Part shown: piece by piece, positions 46,701-58,700 of the stretch
How positions within the stretch are numbered: the stretch's first letter is position 1
How the letters are laid out: every line of letters starts with the position of its first letter
Origin: Nipponacmea schrenckii
Lineage: Eukaryota > Mollusca > Gastropoda > Lottiidae
DNA: 64,000 bases
Direction of reading: 5' to 3'
Assembly: GCA_030562195.1 (NCBI GenBank)
Contig: JAUJPP010000003.1
Span: forward strand, 38,074,602-38,138,601
Position numbers and translations under genes: made by a program
The notes under the pieces: generated by a model
What the model was told of the DNA's origin: nothing
The model's database searches: none
Seen by the model: the letters and a program-made list of their open reading frames with translations, nothing else

Positions 46701-49700
46701 TCTTCAGCATTTAATACATCAGTAGTTCGCAGTTGTTGGTCTTCTAGCATCAATGGAACACCGGAATCAGTAATTTTGATAAGTAAATTATCAAAGCTGT
46801 CTTCGTCAGTGATATTCAAAGACGGAAGTACGCTTCCCAGAGGCACATTTTCTTCGATGTCAAATTCAACACTTGCTGGTACTACAGGAGGTTGGTTCAA
46901 AGGAACATTTATTACCACGGACGTTCTAGCTGTAAGAGATGGATAACCTAAATCTCTAGCTACCACTTTCAGAGTAAATGTTGATTTAAGTGGCTCAGTT
47001 ATAAACGATTCTTCCAATATCAGTTCCCCTGAAACCACAAAAAAAAAAAGAATAATTAAATAATTAATAATTAAAAAAATAAGTGAAATGACTATCCTCA
47101 ATTGCCTATATCTATCTATAGGTTTATCATTTTTTATTTCCGGCCATCTCAAATCTCAATGTAATGAAAATAAGAGAACTGACTGAATCGTTAACTAATC
47201 TACCTTCTTCAATGTTAAACACTTATTTCAAACATTGTAGCTTTATAAAAGTTACCCGAAATTTTACTGGCATTATAAAACTGGTTTAATACCAGATTTC
47301 AAAACCAACAGATAAAAATATAAGACAAATAATTGTATTATGAAAACTATATATGAATTTACATACCAGTATTGGAATCGATACCGATTTTATCTCCTCC
47401 GCCAGATTTCAGTTCATATACTATTTGGTTATTTGGTTCGGTGGAGTCTTTATCAGTTGCATTGACACACCCTAATAATGAACCAACTCTCATGTCAGGA
47501 CGTACGTTTATTATATTTGGAACTTCAAAAACAGGTGGGTTATCATTGATGTCATCCAGGGTGATCTTTAGTAATGCTTCTGTTATCTGGTCTGGGTGAT
47601 GTGTACTAGTTAAGTAAACCTGTTAAATGATTAGAATTGACCAGGTTACCGATAACTTATATCACGAAAAACCGACACCCTCTACAAACTTATTTGGTTC
47701 ATAATATATATTATAAAGCAAATTATATACTAAAACCGGCACCCCCTGTAAACCGTCTTGAATTGGCGAAGATATGATAGTCTTTCTAGACCGGTATCTG
47801 AATTTGTTGACGGATGGCATTAAAGATATGGCAAGTGTCGTGACTAATCATCAAAGAAACGATTAATCACAAATTAATTTGAATATCGATTTCCATTGTT
47901 TCACTGATTGACATGCATGTTACTTATGAGGTTTTGTTTGAAAGCTATATGAACACCCACTAACAAACTGAGACCGAGTTTGTAATGGTTTACCGGTATC
48001 CATTACGCATTTAGGTTTATAGTCATAACAGCTAGGTATCAGATTTGTGTTTACCAAAGGCAGCTTTTGTGAGCAGAATGTTCATTATATACCCACCGGA
48101 ATTTGATGTACGGAATTTGCTTCCATATCAAAAACAGTAAAATTGTTGATAAACAATGTTTGATTATCACTAATTGATACCACATCAGAGTATTCGTCTT
48201 GAATCTTTATCTCGTACTGCCGATTTCCCTCAATAACATCATCATCTAAAACCTCAAATGGCGGGTCCTGAAATGTAATGATGCTAATTTTATTTACAGC
48301 TTAAAGTTGTATAGTAGATCATCATTCTTCAGAAAAAGAACAGTGAAAGTCTGCTCTAATGGTAGCAGTAATGTTACACTAACCAGGTCTAATTCGAAAC
48401 CTGAATCGTATACTCCTTCCTTGATTGATGCAGTATAAATCTCAGATGAGAAGGTTGGAAAGTTATCATCCATATCCTCAACTTCCACTAAAACTGTTGT
48501 GGTAACGCTATAGTAACCATGTCTACTCTCTGTTATAACAACTGGTATGGCAAAGATGTCGGTTTCTTCTGCATCTAATGATGTTCTAGTTGTTATTGTT
48601 CCCGAGACCAAATCCACAAGGAATGTGTCTAAATAATAAAAATTGTTCTTTTATTGTATACAATAAAGACAGAAATTACACAAAACATACTGAGTATGAA
48701 AATAACTGGTTTGTTTGAAGGCACAAATTGTTTCTTGATATTGTCACTGAAAATGTTTATCCAAAACATGTTTAATATCTATGGCTGAAAACACAGTTCA
48801 GTTGTAGATCAAATACATTATTTTTTGAACAAAATTAAACAAGATAGCATTACCATGTGGATTTTGCAGAGTAAAATACACTTGATCTGTAGTGTTAAGT
48901 TGAATTATGCCAACAAATAAACCTGGATAACTATTTTCTCTGATACTGAAATTAAACTGCTCAGGAACCTCTGGTGTTGGGTGAACTGGTACTTTGATTG
49001 TAACAACGGTTTCAGCTGTCAATTGAGGAGCACCAAAATCCACAGCAACAACTTTTATTTTATATTCTTCTAGTACTGGTGCACGAAGTAGGGAATCGGT
49101 TGTATAAATGGTTCCTGTAATAAAGAGATGGACTATAACAGGCAAAAAGAATTTGCAAAAGATGGAAATTTCCAAAATGTACACTGACTCCATTGACTAC
49201 TGAGAATCGGATATATAATTTCAGTACCGAGTTGATTTTTATTGCCTTTAATCAATAATTGTAAAAGTTATGGCCATTTTTTCTATATGCCTTAGAAAAT
49301 AAATAATTTTTTAAGTACCCGTATCAGCTTCTATCTGGAACTTTCCGTATCCACCTAAACCAGTGAGGTAGAATAATAAACGATGATTAATAGGTTCTGT
49401 ATCTATATCAATAGCTTGAACAGTTCCAATTTCACGGCCAATAGGAACTGAGGGTTTCGCGGAGAAAGTGAAATCTTTTAGAAATTCGGGAGAGTTGTCG
49501 TTTTCATCTTTTACTTTAATGTTCAGAATAGCTGCTGAAGACAATCCATTCCCATTTTCATCAGTGGATATAATCTAAAACACATATTTGTAGACTTTTT
49601 CTAGAAAATATTAAGCTGTTCAGGTTCTTCTCGAATTAGTAGAACTATGGTTGTCGGATGGGAAATTGAATTTTCACAAATAGAGGTCTAAAGTATCCTC

Positions 49701-52700
49701 CGATGTGTAAACTTAATCTTAAAAGCCCGACAAAAAATATTTCAGTTGGAGCAAGTCAAATTCGATCTATTCTAGCCTACATTACTCGGAAACGAATTAA
49801 ACAGCAAAAATATCATAAGATCGCAAATCAAAAGTTTTCTTTCATTAAAACTTAGCGGAATACGGAGAAGGATAGAGATATTAAACACTTACCTCAAACT
49901 GATAATCACATACTCGTTCACAATCTAAAATTTTTCCGTCTTTCACGTATACTTCTCCAGTATTAGATACAATAGTAAACATTTCCGAACCAATACCTCG
50001 TAATTCATATCTCAACTCCGTCGCATCACTTAAAATATCAGGATCTTTAACATCAAGTGGAGGTACCTATCGACGATACCATCTGGAAATGAGGATCGTT
50101 TAAATTCCCTCAATCTCTTGCAATAATTATGTTTAGACACGAGAACGCTTTGCTAGATATAATGAACATTATGTTTGGTGTCTAGATTGAGCTAGGTGAA
50201 GTATTATTGATTCATGATGAGAATAAATTCCTGCTCACATAGTTGCTTCTTAGATATGGTCGTGAATTTTTTTTTTGCACTTATGATTTTAATCAAATAG
50301 GATCGATCCTCTGTTAAGCTATACTAATCACTTAATTTATTTTTCAAATGTTAGTGAATCATACGTGCAAAAGGTGGTATAATCTCTTAAGGACATCTTA
50401 CCAATTCCAACATTGTTAGGGCAGTAGGATTGTTGTTTTCTGATACATAAGCTTGATAAGATTGTGTTGAGAATTTTGGTGGATTGTCATTGACGTCCTC
50501 TATATTGACTGTTACTGTAGTGGTCATAGTGTAGGTTGGTTCACCACGATCTATTGTCAAAACTACCAATGTATACAGATCATTTCCTTCAGCATCCAGA
50601 GAAGCGTTTAATGATAAATCTCCTGTCACTTCGTCCAGTAGAAAATTGTCTACAAAATATATGGAAGTAAAAGGTCATGAAATCACAATATGAAAACCGA
50701 TATGACGAACCTATTAGAATCGCAGTTAAGAAATGTCAAAGAGGCTGATTAAATTTTGCTGAATATTTTCTTACAAATTGCTAAAATGTAATTTGAGCCG
50801 TCCTTTTCACTTTTCATAATACAAATCAGACGTTTCTAAGATAAGTTAAGGTCGCATTAGTGTCAAGTGATGAAATTATTCAGACTGATTAATTTCTTCT
50901 AAAGATATAGCACTCGAAATCATTCGAAGAACGGATTAAGGTATATTCATTTTAAGCTAATTCGAGATATTCGTGATTATATGTTTTTACAGTCACTCTG
51001 AAATGCTTTTTTTTAATGCGAAATCACTGTTGTTAAGAAATGTGTTAATATCAGAAACATATCAAAACCTACCATTATCTGATTCCAGTATGTACGTTAT
51101 ATTGTTATCTTTATCATTAGTGTCACCAAAACTGAAGAGGATATCGTCCATAGCTCTGTCTTCAGGTATAGCTATGGTAACCACTGGTATTACAGTTGGT
51201 GGAATATTAACTGGCACATATACTGTTACCATTACAGAAGCTGATAATGGTGGTTGTCCAGAGTCGGTTACCATTATCATCATGTCATACTCTTGTCTAA
51301 CTGGTTCTTGAAGCAAACTGGTTGATAAGGTCAATTCCCCTGAAAGCATTGAGAAAGTAAGGGTAAGTGGAAGGTGAAGGATTTTCTGATTAGTAATGGC
51401 ATGGGGCCTTGTCTTCATGTTAACGCTTCTAAATAGAAATTTTCCAATTTTGTTTTAGAAGTTAGCTTCAAAATGGTGTTGAAATTCTGAAAAAGACCTT
51501 GAGAACTGTGGAAGTCTCAAATCTGTTATATTTATGTGTGATTTTAAGAAAGCTTTTGGTTTATAGTCAGTATTATTTACTCGTAGTATGGTGTACGTCA
51601 GAAAAATGGCTTTTTGGGCCTCTTGATGGACAAAGCATAAAAATACACATAATTCCTTTATTAACTCAGTTAGTACCTTTGCTGGGATGAACAAAGAACT
51701 TGCCATCACCACCATCAAGTAGTACATAGGTCAGTTGACTATTGACATCACTAACGTCAGCATCTACAGCAGTAATTTGTGTCAGTGTTGAACCCACAGA
51801 TAGTGATGGTTGAATTACAAAAGTTAAATTATCATTTTCTATAATAGGTGCATTATCATTTTCATCAATAACCTTAATATTCAACTCTGCTGTTCCTTCT
51901 AAGCCCTTTCCATTTTCATCTTTAGCAACAATCTAAGGAGAAGAAAGAAACAATATATCGTAGCTGTTGACGATTTGTTGAATTGGAATTTTCGTATAAA
52001 TACGACATAACAACAAATTCGGTATAAGCTTCATTTCACCATTTCATAGTACAGACGTAATAGTACTATACTTACTTGTATGAAGTATTCACACTGCCTC
52101 TCACAGTCAATGACTTCTGATTGATTTATAGTTATTATTCCTGTTCTCTCGTCTATTTCGAAATCTTGTGCACCATGACCACGCAAACTATACAACAGAT
52201 GATCCCCGTCTTTAGCATCCTCATCTGTTACACTGAGATCTGGAGACTGAAATGGGAGAGAGACGCAATAAAGAATTCCAAAAAATGTAAGGCTTTGATC
52301 ATTTACGATGCAAATTAAAAACCGTTATACCATTGAATAAACACTGTCGTATGGACAAAATATGTATTCTTAAGACCTTTCAGCGTCGCAATTTGTAAAC
52401 ATTGATAAGCTAAAATTTTCATCTGAATTACCAGTTTCAAAACTTCTGTTTGTGGAGCAGCAAAAGAAAATGTTTCGTGGACTTCTGAGGTATAAAACCA
52501 GTTGGAGAATTGTGGCTTCTCATCATTCACGTCGTCAATATAAACTATAACTGTCGTTGTAAAGGTTAAATTTGGCTGTCCTTGATTCAATATATCAACC
52601 GGAAATGAGTAAATATCTCTAACTTCTGTGTCTAATCTGGAAGCAAGTCTGACATACCCGTCGTTATTTTCCATGTAAAACGGCACTGAAATTGAGATTA

Positions 52701-55700
52701 TTTGCATGTTGTTGTGAAACCAATCACATCTGAAAACTTCATTTTTGATGCTGTATCTATCGATAATATATTATCATTAAAAGCCAATGTTACTTTCAAT
52801 TCTGACACACATAAAATCATTTTTGTTTCTTACTTTATCACTAAACCCAATACATGCTAATTAATATTGATTAAGTGACATCATATTATCCCATAGTTAA
52901 TTCCTCGAAACTCTGCGTACTATCCAAGGAAAATCACTTCTAGAATAATTTTATTTGGGTACTTACATGTATCATCATTTACAGACATGTCATATATTAC
53001 CGTTCCATTATCGGGATCATTGACGGCAATATGTCCAACAATGGACATTACAGGAAAAGATTCATTTACCCTGAACACAAATTGTCTTGGTACCACTGGA
53101 GCCTCATTGATAGGAACTGTTATGGTAGCAATACTATGATCCGATAGCTGTGGTTGACCAAAATCCACCACTTGAACTTTGAGACGATAGACATGTCGGT
53201 ATGGTTCTGTTGTTAAATCGTGTATAACTCGGATTTCACCTGAAAAGGAAAGTAATTCATGTACCAATTTAGATGTAATTTGCTGAGATGGGGAAATAAG
53301 TTTAGACGGTGAAAAATCTACTTCAAGTATTATTTTCATGTAGTGGCGTTTTAAATAAAAAAAATTCTCTAAATATTAGAAATTGTTTTTTTTTCGCTTT
53401 TCCTACCAGTGTTAGCATCAATAGCAAATTTATCTAAGCTTCCTCCCAATAACAGATAGACCAAATGACTGTTCTGTTCAGTAACATCATCATCTGTAGC
53501 TTCCAATCGCCCGACAAGGCTCCCAGTCGGTCTGTCAGGATTTATTTCAAAGTGCATTAGATTAGTAAACTTTGGACTGTTATCGTTTCTATCTTCTATC
53601 TCCAATATCAAAGGTACAGTTGTTTCAAAATGACCATCATACGCTGTTACCTAGTAAAAGTAATAAATTCAGTACTGTAGGAATATAGGTTGTAATGAAA
53701 TGTTTATAAACGAATGTTTTTGAATAAAGAAAACTTAATGCGGTTAGCCGAAAAGTAACATTTTCATTACATTACATTATTGCCATATTTTAATGAATTT
53801 CTCAAATTTTCTCACGTTCACAGAGTCCCAATTACGACCAAGCTTGATATTGGCAACGTACACAAGCATATTTTAATGAACGAAAAGATTTCGATTCACT
53901 ACCGGTTCAATTTACAGATTTATTTATTTTGCACAAAGACATCGAAGTAACCTCATTTCTGCTAAAAGAATAATTTGGACTACAATTACCGTTAAATTGT
54001 AGAATGAGCGTTGTTCACAATCAATCGAACTAGTGTTTTTAATATACAATTTACCAGTCGTGTTATCGACGTCAAACTGATCATGACCAGGTCCATGTAA
54101 ACTGTATACTACATCATGGTTTTCTTGATCAACGTCATCATCTGTGATGCTTATCATATCATCAAGGGTTACTGGACTGTTTATTTTATACTGTGATCCT
54201 AAATCTGATTCAGGAATTTTCACATGATATTGCTGCCTGGAAAATACTGGAGCATTATCGTTTACATCCTCTAGAAATATTCTTACTACTGCCTCTTCCT
54301 ACAATGGTAATAGAAAATCAATACATATTTCATTTGTTTTGGCTTCGACGTTTTTAAAGTTATTGATACTATAATACTTTAGCTTTAAACCAGGTTTTAA
54401 CTAACCATGGATGAATTTATACAGGTTACTTAAATGTATGAAGCTGATAACATCAAAGTGATTTTTACTTTTTTAATTCCGAGGTAATTTTGTTTGAACA
54501 CGTGTAGTTTGCCAGACCTTTTGTGGAGGCTGACCCAGGTCCTCAACTCCAATTTGAAGAATTAACACTTCAGTTTTCTCGCTGTCAAATATCAAACTCG
54601 GTTTGGCGATTGAAAGGTATCCATCCTGCAAAATAACACCAATATAATATTCAAGTGAATCTTTATGTTTACAAATCAAATTACTCTATGTGCTATAACT
54701 TCACCAATTAAGACTTGGGTGCATTTATTTAGCCACGAGGTTTGATACTATATTAAGAGCCTCTTAATATCATCTTTAGATTAAAAGAAAACAAAGGCAA
54801 GTATAAGTTTATATATACGTACATCTGAGATGGCAAAAATATCAGAGTGTTCTCCTAATAAAGTATAAAACAGTTGACCATTAGGGCCATCATCTGCATC
54901 ACTAGCACCAATATAACCTATATCATATCCACTAGTTACATTTTCTGGTATTGTAAAATCAAAGATACTGGTTTGAAAGACGGGTTGGTTGTCATTGGTA
55001 TCTTTAACTCTGACTGAGACGGACGTGTTAACTTTCTATAATGGACAATGTGTCTGAATCATACACGGGATATTTGAAAGAATACGGAACGTAGGATTTA
55101 CCATTAATGATGGACAATGGAAGATTTCTCCTTCAGTCGATTGAGCTCATACGATCTGGAAAATGCTGAGATGTTTCGTCAAGCGTCAACTTGTACACAT
55201 AGCATCAGGCATTATAATCCGCTTAGGATATGATTGTATGTATCTTCCTTTCATTGGATTAGTGGAAATGTTATCGCCAATATCAATTCATCTATGTTTT
55301 TTTTTGTGTGTGGGAATATTGGTTTGGAAAAATATCACGTTTAGAAAACGTCATTAACTACGCAAGGAAATATAAATATTACTAGTACATTACACTTACG
55401 TGAATACCATCAGAAGCTGTAACAACTATATAGTAGGAGTCAATAATTTCTCTGTCTAGTGATTTATTTGTAAATAAAAAGCCTCTGAAATGTTATAACC
55501 AAATAGAAACATGTTAATTTGCCATAGGCTCTAATGGAGCCCAACAAGATTTATTTTGAGCTATCGGTTTAAATATGTTTCAATGAAGCCTGATTCAATC
55601 TGATGAAACAACTCGGAGGACAAGGAAGGATTAAATGAACTTACTTTTCTGTGATCCTAAATGTTTGATTATCATTGCCATCGGTAATATTATATTTAAT

Positions 55701-58700
55701 AAATATATCTTCGTCACCATCTTGATCTGTTACCTACAATAGCATATAATCTTCTGTCAGTACATGTCACACTGAAACTCTGCTACGAGCCCATCTTGAA
55801 AAGAAAAATCGAATATGACCAAGATCTTTAAGTGACGATTCTAAGCGATTAACTCATATCCCGAAGCTGTTAATAATAGCAGTATATAATAATACCCATC
55901 AAAGTAAATTGCACATGTTTGTTATTAACCTTTATTTCAGTAATGAGGGTACCAAGAGGTGCTGCCTCACTGATGGCTACTTTATACAATTTCTTCTCAA
56001 AGACTGGAGGGTGATCATTGGCTTCCAGTACTGTTATATATACGCGAGTTGTATTGCTCCTGCAAAATAAAAACCACTACATAAGTAAAATACGATTTCC
56101 AAATACATCATGATCGTCGTTTTCAAGTTCACAGGTAACAGTAAAGCATATACAGTGTTATCATTTCATCCCTACGATTCTAAGATTGTGTTTGACTGAT
56201 TCAGTTTGTAAGGATCGACAAATAGAATTATATTATATGTAGTCGACAATACCAATTTTGAATAAAAATCAATAGTGGCCATTGAAATCTTGCACTTATA
56301 CCTTTGTTTCTTTTCATCAAGACACCGATCCTGAGCTTGAACAACAACGACGTATTCTGGTAGAATATTTTCACGTCTTAAACCTTGTAAACTACTCTGT
56401 AGTATTATTACTCCTTCATCATTAATTCTAAATCTCTGGAAGTCATTCAAGGAGAATGTTCCACGTGTATTCTGTACACTAACTATTGTTAAATGGACAT
56501 CGCCGTTTTCATCTTCATCAGGATCAACTGCTACCAATCTCATGTCAAACTAAAGAATACACACAATAAGAAAGTGTATTTTATTTTATATTTATCAAAT
56601 TGCAAAGTGCTTTGGAAGGTTTAACATTTCTAGATGATAAGATTGGAAGAAAGATCATTTTCCGACAAACTTATTGAGTTAGGTGTTTTAATGAAGCGTT
56701 CTGTGTGGAAGAACAACAGTCATAGACCATCGACTGGCAGGCTACTGTGTAGTGACGAAATATTTACCTCATGTATTGGAGACCCTACAGGATGGTTATC
56801 TTTTACAGTGAAATTAAATTCAGATCCATTAAACACCGGTGAATTATCATTAACATCAACGACATGAATGGTTATTTCAGCTTCAGGTACACTAACAAAT
56901 AAATCATAACTTCTTGTTTCTACTGCACGAACCTACAACATTAAATCACTTTGTTGTTTATTTTCCGTTTATAAATGTTCAAAAAATGAGTTTATAGCAA
57001 TGTCACCACTAAAATTACCATAAGAAAGCCTCAGCTTAATGAATTTCTTGCTGTTATTGATTGAATTGAATTATATTTTGTTTCTAAACTAATTTTTGTG
57101 TGAATATTTTGTTATGGAAAAAGTGACTTATTACCTTTAATGTAATTGTAGAGTTCTTTTCTCGGTCAATCACTTTTGGATTTTGAACCTTAATTTCGCC
57201 AGTTTTGGGATGTATTGAAAACCCATGAAGCGGATTAACAGACAGACGGTATTCTACTTCACCATTTCGACCCTGAAAGCAAGAGTTGGAGTTAAAAAAG
57301 TACATTTTAAAATCATTCAATGGCAAAAACGCTAAGTGTATTTTGAATTCTAAATTTCGATCAGTGTCTTTCCTCATTAGTATTCAAAAGAGCGATCATG
57401 ATATCGGAATATTCCCCGTTTTTACAGTATATCCAGAAAGGTCTTATAGTGAAAATGTAGCCACTTAATATACACTTGTATCCCTTTGATTTTAGACTTG
57501 GGTTGGAGTGAGAATCTTTCTTCGGTTATCCTGTACAATAGATATTATTTTGGTATTTTTACAGAAATACATACGTAATCGTGATCTTCAGCTTCCACTG
57601 TGATTACAGGACTACCTAAACTTATCGCTGGATATTCTCTAATCATGACATCATATTTAGTTTTTATAAATGTTGGTTTATATTGATTAACGTTCTTAAT
57701 AGTTACAACTATAGTAGCTGTACACGATTTCTCTGGGTTGTTTTTCTGGTATGCCTGAAATAGTAGACACGTTTCAAAAATACCTGTAGCTGCTTTAATA
57801 CTTTTAATAGGTTTATTAGTGCAAATCAACTTATTACTAATAATATTTATAAACTTGTAAATTTCAAAAGCCCCTCATACTATTATAATATACATGTATT
57901 ATGATATTGATGATTTTTTAAATCTAAAATTCTGGTAGACTTTATTTATTCAATGATGAACAACTGTAGTATATTGAATGAATTTTGGGTAAAGTATTCT
58001 TAAATACCTGGATGCTAATGTTGAACTCTCCAGGACCTTCTTGTACAGTTTGGTCACCTCGTTTAGAGAGGGTGAACTTGACAGTCTCCGTTTGACACAA
58101 TTCTCCAGTTTCTTCATTCAAAGTAAAATATTTAGACCAATGATTGGTATTATTATTTTCTGAAAAAAAAAGGTTCTACTGTATATCGATTCCGACCAAC
58201 ATCCGACTATTAAGCCTTCAACTTGTTTATTCACTATCATAATCAAGACTTAGCGCAAATTGCTTTTGGTTAGTCAGAGAAGCCATGGAAGAAAATTAAT
58301 ATACGACATCTGTCTTTACCTTGTATAAGTTTATAGGCAATTGGTGCTTTTGATTTAGCATCTTGGTCTTCGGCATAAAGTTTAGGTGAAGTAACAGAAC
58401 ACTCTTTCTCCTATAAAATATTAATACACGCTAGACATACTATAACAACTCAAACTTTAAAAATATTTTACATACAGTCGCTCAGACTGCATTCGTAATT
58501 TGCTTCATATGATTTGGTTTTATATGCTTTAAGTCATATGTTAATAGTTTTACTTACTGTAATTGGTTTTTCACCGATTATAGCAAATGTCACCACATCT
58601 TTTGAGAATTTTGGACCAAGGTCATCTACGTCATCAACTCTTACCAGCAGTGTTGACACATTTCTTCTTGGTGGACTTCCATAATCCTACCAATAACACA

